A stretch of 64,000 bases of DNA. Origin: Branchiostoma floridae. Its lineage: Eukaryota > Chordata > Leptocardii > Amphioxiformes > Branchiostomatidae. Position numbers and translations under genes: made by a program. A model generated the notes under the pieces. That model did not search any database, was not told where the DNA came from, and was given only the letters and a program-made list of their open reading frames with translations. This document shows positions 48,960-60,833 of this stretch, piece after piece; the first letter of the stretch is position 1; every line of letters starts with the position of its first letter. The stretch covers positions 3,842,542-3,906,541 of the forward strand of contig NC_049982.1 of assembly GCF_000003815.2 (NCBI RefSeq), in the 5' to 3' direction.

Positions 48960-49800
48960 AGGCGGCCGCGCTCTGTGCTAGAGTCGTTTTGCAGACAACG
49001 TTCTGCAACGACAAGACATCGGCAGAGCGGGTTTTTTTTATCTACTTCATTGCGTCGCAGCGTGCCGACGTCATCACGTCACCTTGCGTCACCTTGTTCG
49101 ATTCGCAGGGCGGTTTCATACATGTTTGATGATGCTGTCCTTCGTGAGTGCGCGCGCCGCGCTTCCGCACTCAGAAAACATCTCAGTCGACATTTCCTGC
49201 GCAAACCCACCCTCCCGCTAAACCAACAGCTCGCTACAATGGCCTCCTGCGTCAGACAACACCCGCTTCAATTTGTGATGCTCGAGGTTTGACAGAATGG
49301 TCGGTCGAGTGCGGGGAAAATCTGCTTGCTTTTGCACGGCTACGTTTTGTTAAATGGCCGCCATAGTCTGTGCGTTTTACATCGTCGTACGATTATCATC
49401 ACATCTAATTTCTGACCCGAAATACACACGAACAAAATGAATCCTAAGCAAGAACGGCTTGAGCCAGTCCGAGGGACTTGCCGGTTAATTGGGATGTCCA
49501 AACGTTTATGTTGATGGACAGGTCGAGCAGACGATATACACGAAGGTGACACAAGTACGCAGCGCAGCGCTGCAAATGGAAACCCGGATGCAAATATGGT
49601 ATCAAATTACCTTCTTCGGACACCTGTTAACCCACCGGCTTGAGGAGGCAGTCCGCACTTCTCATCCTTCCTTGCATAGGTAACGTTTGTTGCAGCGGGC
49701 GGCACGAAAAAGCTCCGATTCCGTCTGGAAATAAATAATTCTAGGGATCACCCAAACCCTGACGGCGCCATCTTGTAGAGGTGTGTACTGGAACATCCGG
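48960..49800 (-). promoter_or_regulatory. MADD: CpG-rich probable MADD promoter and 5' exon region
   Basis: A local rise in GC and CpG marks this stretch. It holds two YY1-like sites that usually lie at transcription starts: on the minus strand ACAAGATGGCGCCGTC at about 49765-49780, and the near-palindrome AATGGCCGCCAT at 49355. An unplaced non-coding exon 1 should start here because exon 2 begins with an acceptor. The plus-strand 105-codon open frame inside it resembles nothing and is probably chance. Confidence 0.5.
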
Positions 49801-50384
49801 GACCTGCCACGGAACGTGCCACCTGGAGTCACGCGCGGGGGGTTACACCTGCTGACCGAGATATCATCTTACATGTTTTGTTTTCCTCGTAAATTTTGCC
49901 AATAAGCATATTTTATGCACTTCTAAATTTTGATTATGTGTAAGAGTCTGAATATTTACTTTACCAATAGATAAGAAGTACAAGTAGTCTATCAAAACAA
50001 TACCAAAAAAATAAAAAAAATACTTCACTACTTCACTACAGAGGTGAGATAGGGTTCATGATCGGAAAAGTAACGGTCATATTTCGAAAATATGTTCGTT
50101 AACGACTGTCTAAATGTCATAAGGCTTGATACAGTATCAAAACATATGAATAGTGCTAAATACTGTATATGAATGGTACATGCGTGCAGAGAATATCACA
50201 TAATCATACTCACTTTCGCCGTTTGGTTTCACCTGTTGTTTTTTTTAGCTCTCCAAATCCAAACGCCGCATGTGTGTTTGCTCGCGTTTTAAAGCCGTGT
50301 GACAATTACAACCTGTAAGTGCGAAATGATTCATGAGCGCAAATTTGCTTACACGCAAAGTACTCAGAGAACCACACAATAACG

Positions 50385-50392
50385 TGACGTCA
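50385..50392. promoter_or_regulatory. Full CRE palindrome
   Basis: TGACGTCA, overlapping a second half-site (ACGTGACGTCACGACGTC). It lies about 0.6 kb upstream of the CpG-rich region. Confidence 0.4.
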
Positions 50393-51279
50393 CGACGTCT
50401 AGCGGGTTACGTATGTGGCTAAATTTAGAGAAAAAGTAACTGCGTTCCAATTACAATTTAACGGCACATAATGGTTATTGACATTTCTATGCCTAAAGTA
50501 CCACTCACGAGAACATCAACAGCTTTTTATATTGACATTTAAACACTTAAAAGCGCAAACAGGTCTACAAGAGACTATTGAAGAAGGTATGGAAAAAAAT
50601 TGGTGGCGTTTGATATTTGACAACATTTGAAGGAAATAAAAACCAGAATGACATACTTCCTTGCCTTGTACACAAACCCGGTCAGCCTTCGAAATGCGTT
50701 GCCAGACACGCGCTACCTACCTGTCCTGTCTGATTTGAATGGCTGACTTGCCAGAAGCAGTGGTGTCTCTTTAAAACCAATGAAACAGTAAAGTTTTTGC
50801 TCAATTTGTTTGTTGTTATGTGAATTTACTGTCTTATTCCTGTCTAGATTTTTATGCCAGCCTGTGCCAGCTTTTGGCCCGGGCCACGACAATCTTCCCA
50901 TACTACACACATACACACGCACGCGCGCACAGACAAACAGACACACACACACACCACCACCACCAACAACAACAACAAAAACTCCTATTTATAATGGTAA
51001 TATAGTGCTAGCGTATGGAAACAGTATTCTCTTCACGACCCGAATTGTCAAATACAGTGTCCAGCGCACTAATCAAAGTACCGTACGTAAGTTTCACTTT
51101 CGCATATGTCTCGGATGTATTCCCCTTTGGAACATCCCACGCACGGGCCTCTCTCGGCCATTCTTCTACTAGCTAGCACTTCCAAAATAAGCACTTGAAC
51201 TTAAAAGGTCAACAGCTATTGTACCGTGCCACAGTGCGCGCCCCCGCGTCTGTGGAAGCGGATAAGCGCTTCCCGCCAT

Positions 51280-51287
51280 TGACGTCA
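51280..51287. promoter_or_regulatory. Full CRE palindrome beside an E2F-like site
   Basis: TTCCCGCCATTGACGTCATA combines an E2F-like TTCCCGCC with TGACGTCA within a GC-rich patch. The CATTGACGTCAT context recurs at 53672. Confidence 0.4.
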
Positions 51288-51777
51288 TAAACTCAGCGAG
51301 CAATCTCTGGCACATGACCGTGACTGACATGCTGATTGTGCTGAAAATAGATGCAAGCTACGTGTACATGAGTATTCGTCACGGGAGAAGATGATATTCG
51401 ATTAAAAAAATACTGCATACTGTTAAATAAAATAAAAAAATAAAAAAACAAGGAGGTTTTATCTGATAAAAGCTCCTTGGTGAAAATGGACAATGATGTA
51501 CAACGTTGGTTCCTACATTACACCTTGGTTTTCACATGATCTACTGTATGCTTTTGTCCATCGGAGTGTAACACGTTTTTTGTTGTTGTTTTACATGCAT
51601 GGTGGGGCCCCTTGGAAATCAAGTTTTAAATATTCTAGGGGCCACCCACCCGTTTTGAGATGAACAAATAAATAGATGAAAAATTCAATACTGCACAAAG
51701 GCGATTCTACGTGTATCGGTTCCGAACCGAGACTCTGTACAGGACTGTGTTAGGGGACATTCCAAAGTAACAGAAAT

Positions 51778-51905
51778 TAGGGGTGGGTACCGGACGGTGT
51801 GCCGGTACAAACCAGTTTTTCTTGTTTGGCCGGTCCGGACCTGATCCTCTGGATCTGCACTGTACCTGTGCCTGAATTTTCTGTACCGGTACTTCCCCCT
51901 AACAG
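51778..51905. mobile_element. Short TIR element (TAGGGGTGGGTACCGG)
   Basis: Ends TTAGGGGTGGGTACCGG and CCGGTACTTCCCCCTAA are inverted, about 128 bp overall. The interior has CCGGTCCGGACC. The ends resemble those of 10543-11592. Confidence 0.6.
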
Positions 51906-52589
51906 GAATTGAAGTTTAAAAGCTCTACCGGAGGAATCATCACCGATTCTGCCAGATAGAAATTTCTACTACAAAACCACGAAATTCGCTTGTTTGTATG
52001 TTGGCAGTGCTAAGGCTTTCGACTGCGGCGCCAGCATAATTCTATTTGAGCTATTCCCCCGAGTCCTGCATCACATTCGGCCTCCAATGGATTGAAGCCA
52101 TTCAAAACCTATCAGAGGACGCCATTTCTTTCGAAAATGCACCCCCCCCCCCCCAAAAAAAAGGCAACTTTATTTTTCCAAGATTGCCTAGTGCTAGCCT
52201 GGGTACAAGGAAAGTAGTTCCTTCCGGTCTTTATTATACACTATGTACAGTCGCTTCTAGCTCTGACATCTGACATTCATTATACACTATATACATGCAC
52301 ATTCGCTTCTCTACTATAGCAGAAGTGAACATAGGAGCGAACTACTACCCGGATGGTACCCAGGCTAAAGCTTAAGGTTGCCAACATTGTATCCTTTTCT
52401 TTCCAGGAATTAAATGCAAACTAACCCAATTATGAGAGCACCATGTTCATATCCTTTGCCTACCAACCTACTTGCGCAACCTTGGAATGTTAACATTCCA
52501 GGAAAGGAAGCCTCTTAAGATCCCGACGTCAATTCAAGGACACGGAATAAAATCAATACACAGACACTTAACGCGGCACAGGCCGTGAC

Positions 52590-53640
52590 ACGGTTGAGCG
52601 ATCGTATGTACCATCCGCGGCATATATCTCCGTCGTACCCGTCACATAAAGGTTATTACACACATAACAGCTTGTCCGATCTCATACGTCAATTAGAGGA
52701 CCCTCTAGTCTACAGTACAATGTGTCTGATAGTTTAAGGAACGGAAGATGTGTGACATACTCTCCCGATCGTATGTACCATCCGCGGCATATGTCTCCGT
52801 CGTACCCGTCACATAAAGGTTATTACACACATAACAGCTTGTCCGATCTCATTCGTCAATTAGAGGCCCCTACAGTCTCCAGTACAATGTGTCTGATAGT
52901 ATAAGGAACGGAAGATGTGTGACATACTCTCCCGATCGTATGTACCATTCTCGACATATCTCTGTCGTACCCGTCACATAAAGTTTATTACACACATAAC
53001 AGCTTGTCCGATCTCATACATCAATTAGAGGACCCGCCAGTCTCCAGTACAATGTGTCTGATAGTATAAGGAACGGAAGATGTGTGACATACTCTCCCGA
53101 TCGTATGTACGTATGTACCATTCCCGGCATATATATATATCTCCGTCGTACCCGTCACATAGAGGTTATTACACACATAACAGCTTGTCCGATCTCATAC
53201 ATCAATTATAGGCCCCTGCAGTCTCCAGTACAATGTGTCTGATAGTATAAGGAACGGAAGATGTGTGACATACTCTCCCGATCATATGTACGTATGTACC
53301 ATCCCCGGCATATATATCTCCGTCGTACACGTCAAATAGAGGTTATTACACACATAACAGCTTGTCCGATCTCATACATCAATTAGAGGACCCTCCAGTC
53401 TCCAGTACAATGTGTCTGATAGTATAAGGAACGGAAGATGTGTGACATACTCTCCCGATCGTATGTACGTATGTACCATTCCCGGCATATATATATATCT
53501 CCGTCGTACCCGTCACATAGAGGTTATTACACACATAACAGCTTGTCCGATCTCATACATCAATTAGAGGCCCCTCCAGTCTCCAGTACCATGTGTTTGA
53601 TGCTGAGGACCGGAAGATGTATGTCATACTCTCCCGTCTC
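52590..53640. repeat. Upstream minisatellite (~165-175 nt x 6)
   Basis: AACAGCTTGTCCGATCTCAT and GAACGGAAGATGTGTGACAT recur six times; the last unit differs (GACCGGAAGATGTATGTCAT). Units contain GTACCCGTCACAT and TATATATCTCCGTCG. Spacing grows where GTATGTAC is duplicated and TATATA expands. Unlike the MADD arrays, no exon edge is recognised in it. Confidence 0.95.
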
Positions 53641-53671
53641 AGCCACGGTAACGAGCTGCGCCATCTCCCAT

Positions 53672-53679
53672 TGACGTCA
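53672..53679. promoter_or_regulatory. Full CRE palindrome at the end of the array
   Basis: TGACGTCA in CCCATTGACGTCATCGG, next to a CACATGACTGG E-box-like stretch. It immediately follows the last minisatellite unit. Confidence 0.35.
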
Positions 53680-53759
53680 TCGGAGGCACATGACTGGCCT
53701 CCATTCACTAAGGGGACGGGAAATTGCGCAGTCAAAGAGCGCAGCTAACGCGTTCATTA

Positions 53760-56700
53760 GGCATGGGGAAATTAACGTTGTGTTTCCGATTATGGTACTG
53801 AAAAAAAAGCAGGATTGGTGCGTAGGGGTTTTCTTTTGATTATCTTTTTTTTTTTTAAATTTTGACCAAACAATTCAGCAATGTTGAATTGCAGCAGATA
53901 TTTTCGACATTTTATTGTAGTTATACGTGTACAAGCATTAGTTTATTGATAAACTGGTTTTATTGTTCTTATTATCAAATGTTCAATGCATCAAACAGAG
54001 TGTGAAATACATGAAGTCTGTGAAAAAACACAAAGCACTCTTTCATATCCTGCTTTCCGTTTCATCACTCATTTCAGACTGAAAGAAATGTTATGTCCTT
54101 TGCCAGCGATGCCCCCCCCCCCAAAAAAAAGACTATGGTCGGCAGGTTTTTGTTGGGATCGGTCAGGTTACAGGAATCCCCGTCTGTTTTCCATAGTAGG
54201 TCTTATAAGTCCGTCTCCAAACCGCGGGTGATCCATCCATCATACCGCACATCCCCTCCGAACCGAATGCGCTTGCCCTTAATCCTGTTCTCGTGACGTT
54301 CTTATCTTTCGGTGATTTCCAGGAATAGAACACACGTGACATCCATCACAAGTCACGTGAAATAAATAAATCAATAATCACATGACACCGATCTGTATAT
54401 GTAAATGTATCTGTATCTACATAGCCGGTATATATTATAACAGCCCTTTAGCTTTGCAGGCACGCAGTGCGGCAGCAACTGATTGTATTACACTGAACAA
54501 TGTGCCATGCACACCTAGCCTTGGCACATCTAGCCTCAAACGCTGTTTAAAGCTATTAAGTATTAGGATGCTCCTACGGTAAGTGGTGGCAAAAAAAGTG
54601 CAATACACGACAAATTGGGAGCACAGGTACCTCTATCATGTTCTTGTAATTCTGCGTTGACAGCTCTAGTACTCCAAAGCACGACTAGGTATTATCTCGT
54701 TCTTTTCTGAGCTGGTATTGATTACATACTACTACTTAGAAGTTGGCAGGTCCTTCAAGATAATAGTCATTTCGTACATCATTCTGGACATTTTTCGCAT
54801 GTTTTCGAGTAGCATCTACTGCAATTCTGTTCTCATTTAGGCGACACTAGCACCCCTGTCATAGCAGTTCGTACACGAGGTTACACAGCTTGGTACCTAC
54901 GGAATCTTTCCGTGATCACACGTCACTTCAGCTCGGGGGATACTCATCATTCAAGCCAATGTGAAATATCAGACGGGTAATCATATCTATCACGATGGCA
55001 CGTTAGACGCTCTAATAAAGATGTCAGTCTATGCAGGCAGATTGATTAATGTATCTATTCTTCGATATTTTTTTCATCAAGGGACCGGGCAGTTTCCAAA
55101 GGGCAAAGGGAGTGAACACAATTCTATATAACACACAGAGAAATACTGTAAAGGATAAACAAAAACCCAACTGAAGTACAAGACAGGGGTCAAATGACCC
55201 CTCTAACAGGGTACGATAAAAGTTAATGAAAGAAAAAAGACATATCAAGTTCTGAAATACAATGAAATGATCATAGCATAGAGAATAATGAAAAATCAAA
55301 TCATGCGTGTGTGGGAAGGGGGTTAGCAACTCATCATTATAAGACTCCGTTTGCCACACGAATAAGTATTTGTGCCTTTTGCAGCGGAAGAAGTGACACC
55401 TTATTCCTCTCATTTGAAGAATGCCATCCAAGTACTACCAGGGCATTGACGTCTTAGCAGAGGTGATTGATTGATTGATTTACTGATTGATTTATTGATT
55501 GAACCGACAGATCTGTGAAGACTGTCTTCGGTAGCCTGGCAATACATTTCGTACTTGAAATGCGCAGCATATCGTACTGAATACCACATCACAACCTTCA
55601 GCACTAAGGACAGGTCATCTCCAGGAACCTCAAGACAGCCTAGTAGTGGTGCGATATTCTGATTGCTGTTTTCTCTTGTTGCCATAAAGGGGAAACAGGA
55701 TACAACGCATAATGCATATGAAATGATAATGTGAAATTTAGTGCTCTGCATTCTCGAATAACATGCATTCTTTCATGCTACGTCCAAAGCCAAGGTTTCA
55801 CTACCACCGGGTCTCACTGCATTATGCTTGTTTATGTAAGGGCAGCTTTAACGTTATAAAGGGACGAACATGCACAATAGATAAAATCAGTATGTGTAAC
55901 CTAAATTTGGCCCGCCAGATTTAACGATCGTTTTTTATTCCCCTTTTAAATTGAATACATGTACATGTCATATAATTCAGTTATGTGACTGCGTGCATGG
56001 CGTAGCCTAGCGGCACACACATGAACTTCACTAGTAAGCTTGCTATAATGTTTAGCTTGCAGAGCAGGTCATCGTCAAACGAAGGGTGGGACTAAAGATG
56101 TTCTCCTCTAACCTGCAACACAGCTCCTCCACACAGACAGGCACCGAAATCAAATCAAACTGCCAAAGGTAATTTTGTTTCGTTTGAACCATTGTTGCAT
56201 GAAAGCTGTCAGTACCGTCAGTAGCTTTCAGTGCTGTCAATAACTTACGAATAAATTCTTAAAGCTCAAGAATGATATATTTGGTTAGTCTTTCCAGAGC
56301 CCGACAAAAAACAATTACCTCCTAACGTCATATGTATTGACACATAATCGTTAAAAGATTAAAATCTATAAGTTTTAAAGTGCATGCAATGATAAAAAGC
56401 CCTGGTACTCGAAAGAAAACGTTGCGACATACGTTTTCCTATGATTGTGCCATAAATGAGCCCGTTGAAATGTCAAAGCATCAAATTCCAATTTCATCAC
56501 AACTCAATATACAGCCTATAATTTTTTCATATTACGTTGTTAAGATTTGCATCAAAATTTGTCTTTCACGTTGCTAGCCATGAGACGTTGCTCGTCACTT
56601 CTCTGGTAAATCTGGGCTAATTGTAATCAATATTACAAAAGATATAATGACATGCTTTGATACCCAGATGATATGGCCATGGCACATATCATTAGTGACG

Positions 56701-57640
56701 ATTGGTCGTGGCTGCGCACGAGTTCCTAACGCGTAGCAACCGATCTGAGAGTCCCAGATTATAGCCGTTACAAGTGAATGTCAATAAGGTAGGGAAGGCA
56801 CACTTCCATAATTGTTACACCACTGGAACGGACGGTTCTTGTTCATTCTGAGAGAAGAAAATAGCCAGTACACCTGCTTCTTAATTGTGTACAAGAAAAT
56901 GGCATCGGCGAGTTGAGAGCGCCTCCTAGAACATTTCTATGAAAATATGTGAATAAGATAAAGATTTAATAAATGCTGCATGAATCAATAATAAAGTAAT
57001 TTGCAACGGTTATCCAACTCAGAACAGGAAGAGAAAGTAACAATTTATCCTATTTCTGTCGAGGTCACTTGAGGGCAAATACGGAATGGTGGTTCTCCCG
57101 TTTTGGTTGAAAAGAGAAAAAATGCTTTTCAATTTTGTTGTTTACTTATCCTGCAGTTTATTCCAAAATGTTACATTTTACAACTGTTCTCCACGTATAT
57201 ACATCTTTATCAAATTTTATTCTATTTCACCATATCCAATGTCAGAAGTCTTCCCCAATTTCACACTGCCTTTCTCGACCAATACCATTGTGCTTACGTC
57301 AGCGGCATTAACCAACGCAAATTGTCACATACCAATTACCATATCCAAACGTACCAATCTTGTTGTCATCATGCTAACGTGCATGTTGTGTTTTAATCTC
57401 GGGCAGCGAAAGATCACAGGAAGGACCACGGATCCCTACTAACGTCCTCACTCTTATCTCTGTCACACGGAACAGCCAGGTGAGCACCCTACATACCTAG
57501 CCTCCGGTTTGTTTGTTTGTTTGTTTGTTTGTTTAGTGTGAATGGTACAGTTTGTTTGTTGAATGGTACAGTCCCATTCGGACATGTCTTTCCTACAAGT
57601 ACGTATGTATGGGCAGTTTTCTAATAACTAACGGGTTTCT
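53760..57640. other. Intergenic, no gene seen
   Basis: No exon with a recognisable protein was found on either strand. It contains simple repeats (GATT run at 55466, GTTT run at 57509). The longer open frames here have no familiar motif and AT-rich codon use. Confidence 0.4.
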
Positions 57641-57644
57641 AGCA

Positions 57645-57756
57645 GTCTCGCGTGTAGTCCTGAGGTTAGCGACCCTGTCTCTGCACCAAGTGGTTGGGAG
57701 TTCGAATTCATGCTATAGTGTCGCTCACCCGACATACACGCTACCGAAAAGGGTCG
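57645..57756 (+). mobile_element. tRNA-derived SINE, family A, copy 2, cut by the gap
   Basis: CTGAGGTTAGCGACCCTG (A-box-like) and GAGTTCGAATTC (B-box) are spaced as in copy 1 at 9130, and ACATACACGCTACC follows. The element runs into the N gap. Confidence 0.65.
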
Positions 57757-57856
57757 NNNNNNNNNNNNNNNNNNNNNNNNNNNNNNNNNNNNNNNNNNNN
57801 NNNNNNNNNNNNNNNNNNNNNNNNNNNNNNNNNNNNNNNNNNNNNNNNNNNNNNNN
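57757..57856. other. Assembly gap of 100 N
   Basis: Exactly 100 N, the conventional size for a gap of unknown length. A TGTC microsatellite follows directly, so it probably reflects a repeat that failed to assemble. Confidence 1.
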
Positions 57857-58110
57857 TGGGTGTGTCTGTCTGTCTGTCTGTCTCTGTGTGTGTTTGTGTT
57901 TCCGGATATTTGTGGTCAGCATAACTCAAGGACCTCTGGATGGATTACGATGATATTTGGTATGTAAGTAGGTGTTAGGAAGACAAATGTCAAGGTCAAT
58001 TTTGGGCTCCCTGGTATGTGGCCTTGGTACTGCAACAAAAATTCGTTTTTTTTCTAAAATCTTTTGAACTGGATGTGCTGTGGTCTTGATTTTATGGTGG
58101 CAGATAGCTA
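57857..58110 (+). repeat. Interspersed repeat (CATAACTCAAG family), copy 1
   Basis: GTCAGCATAACTCAAG, GGATTACGATGATATTTGGT and CCTTGGTACTGC are shared with 59935-60090, in the same order and orientation. The family also resembles the ACCTTCGCCAAGAAGG sequence at 63527. No protein encoded. Confidence 0.7.
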
Positions 58111-59930
58111 ATGACGTAAGGAATAGGTGGTGTATGTTTGGGTCCCCTAGCAGGTTGCTCTGGAACTGCAGGGGCGTTTTTTTTTCAAATTCTTCTTCAG
58201 GGTGATGAGAAATCAAACCCTTTTAGTCAATGTTTGAAGTAAAAAAAAGACATTTGAAATTTTCGTAACAATGTTTTTTTGTGTGTGCAATAAGCTATGG
58301 AACTGATGTTTACTATGATAGTACATTAGCCTGGAGTCAAGCCTTGTTAGCTTTGGTTCGCTCCCAATGGTCACTTTGGGCTAATTGTATACAATGTAAT
58401 GCAACTGGCGATTTCTCTAGCCATACTGATTTGACAAATTGTCAACGCATCATTTTCTCCAGTTACATGTTGCTGTTATAGCTTCAACCCTTGCCACTTC
58501 TTCTGTGTAACTTTTCTGCCACTCTTGTCCTGCTAAAAGCGTAATATCGTAATTGTAACACGCCGCGGAAATACACGGCGAACGGGCGCGTGGTTGGGAC
58601 GGGGTAAAAATACCGGCCGGAAGAAACACGGCACAATTAACTGTCGCTATGAACCTTTATACATCCTCCATGTTCCTTCCATTTCTGTTAGTAAATGCAT
58701 AAAACATAAACCTGCATGAGCATACAAAATGTCATGAGAAAACGGACGTATACTGTCAAGAATTTTCATTTAAGTTTTGTCCCTCACAACCGCTGTGACG
58801 TAACACTTCACTGCTAGCGTAGATATAAAAATGGCGGGAAAATGGCTGCGTACGTTCAATTTTGCCCATTCAGCCGTAGATTCGGGCGATAATGCAACGG
58901 TTCTTCACACTTTTACATGAGTTGTAGGTCACCAACAGAAATTCAAGATTGCTGTTGAATCATGTTCGTCTTGTGCCGTGAGCATGTGTAATTATGATCT
59001 ACAAATCTGGCAATGAATGTGACGGTGTGTTCGTCCCACGACTAGCTGCCTGTCCCGAAAATGACCTGAAAACTTTTGGCCTTGTTGTCTTCGAATGCAT
59101 TGTTATCGATGCTTTGTGAATGATGTATTGGACACCTAGATGTCTGAAGTGTGCACACCTCAGAAATAACTATTGTTGCATGTGTAGATCTCTTTAAATT
59201 CCATTATTTTTTATCGGCCGGTATAAGTCTTACGGCCGGTATTATGCCAATGCATGTTAGATTAATTTGAACAACTCTTTATTTAATAATTCAAATTACG
59301 ACAAGCTTAAAGCTAAAACAAACCAACAGAATTAAATTTGTAATAGCTGAAATGTTGAATAAACATAAGTGTGAATTATCGTCGCCCACAAAACAATAAA
59401 TTGATGAGAGGAATAAAATTAACAATCGTTACAATCGTCTGCTGAAGATGAAAGTAATGTTCTCCACTCAGTTAACATTGACTGAAGATTGTTTCCATGT
59501 GAAAAAAAAACTACATTGCTATGTTTTCTACTATAGTAATGAGTCTCACAAATAGTCGGTTGCCTGGAAGGCTTGCCCCACGTGCACTTTTTGGTTTGAA
59601 GTGCCTATTTGAAACGTCAGTGTAATTTCCAGTTCTTACGACTTATGTTCAGAAAACAAGCACAAGACCTTACACACTTCTAAAAGGAATAATTCAATGT
59701 GATACAGTATTTCCAAAATGATTATAAAAATGATTTTAAAGAAATATCGTAATCATTCTGAAAGGAATAATTGTGATGATACTAAAATGAATAAATGTAC
59801 TGATACTAAAATGAATGATTTAATGATACTACAATGAATAGTTGTAATGATAATAAAAGGCAGACTTCTAAAATGACTTTATCATTATCTACATGAAAAA
59901 TGTAGATTTTGCTTGAAGTGTGTCCTTATT
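58111..59930. other. Intergenic, one promoter-like patch
   Basis: Mostly AT-rich sequence. At 58797-58850 there is TGACGTAA, then TATAAAA, then ATGGCGGGAAAATGGC (E2F/YY1-like) on the plus strand, followed by a 29-codon open frame. Degenerate ATGATACTAAAATGAAT repeats lie at 59770-59870. No spliced gene could be built. Confidence 0.35.
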
Positions 59931-59934
59931 TGTC

Positions 59935-60095
59935 CGTGTGAGTTTCCTGATTTTTGTTGTCAGCATAACTCAAGAACTTTAAGATAGATTACGATGATAT
60001 ATGGTATGTGGGTAGGTGTTGGGAAGACGAAGGTTAAGGCTCCCTGATATGTGACCTTGGTACTGCTGCACAACATCCGTTTTTTTTAATCTTTG
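59935..60095 (+). repeat. Interspersed repeat (CATAACTCAAG family), copy 2
   Basis: Shares GTCAGCATAACTCAAGAAC, GATTACGATGATAT, GGTAGGTGTTGGGAAGACGA and CCTTGGTACTGC with 57900-58040. Confidence 0.7.
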
Positions 60096-60725
60096 GCCCT
60101 GAAAACTTCAATGATATTTAGTATGCAGGTAGTTTAGATATAGATGTATATTATAAAGTACATATATTACATAATGCAAAATATATGCAGTGTTTTCCAT
60201 CATAAGACTAATATAGATTAACCATATTGCAGTGGAACTTTTGACATCTCTATAAAATCTTAGAAATCTGATGGATTCGAAAAAAAGGTCACACAAACAC
60301 ATGACAATTATGTAACTGAGAAGGATAAATATCGGAAGATTCTTATCATGTAAATACTTAATACTTTCATCCTCATACTCTTCAATCATACTCATTGCGT
60401 GTGAAGCATGGAGCAAAAAAGTTGAACTTCCAATGTTCTATACATATAAAGACCTCATTTGCAAAATTAACGAGAAAATACTACAATTCCATAGTTGTAT
60501 TTGGAATCTAAGTTAATGTGTGCATTATCAGAAACAAATGAGGGCTCATTCTACAGATATCATTGTGACGTTCATACTCTGAACATCTTTTGTTACTTCG
60601 GGAGTAAATAATCAGCAACTAAGACCTTATTTTAGGTTTCTATTAGCATAATCAATGACAAAAATAAATGATACGTCACTGGAAAAGGTTAACATCATTA
60701 GGCGAAGGCATGAGGTCGTGGAACT

Positions 60726-60833
60726 CTACTTGTTGAGTAATGGTTTCTCGCAAATGTAGGGGTACTTATTGTGGCAGTTGAGGTCGTTCCACTGTCCTGG
60801 TTTCTTTCCTCTTCCCAAAATATGTCTGAATTT
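60726..60833 (-). CDS. C-type lectin terminal exon
   Basis: Encodes KFRHILGRGKKPGQWNDLNC then HNKYPYICEKPLLNK and TAG at 60728-60726. WND is the second calcium-site motif and YICEK the usual domain end. The acceptor is TTTTTACAG, phase 0. Confidence 0.92.
   Translation of the reverse strand, partial: KFRHILGRGKKPGQWNDLNCHNKYPYICEKPLLNK

Larger units (their letters stand above)
49801..52560. other. Intergenic, no gene seen
   Basis: This is AT-rich sequence upstream of MADD. It contains full CRE palindromes at 50385 and 51280, a CA/CACA microsatellite (50900-50970), and the short TIR element at 51778. No exon was recognised. Confidence 0.45.

Noticed and set aside
48975-49292. 105-codon plus-strand open frame as a gene
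   Set aside because: It lies in a CpG-rich promoter-like block, has no known motif, and overlaps another frame; it is most likely chance.
57552-57953. Open frame across the gap
   Set aside because: It exists only because N was translated as X.
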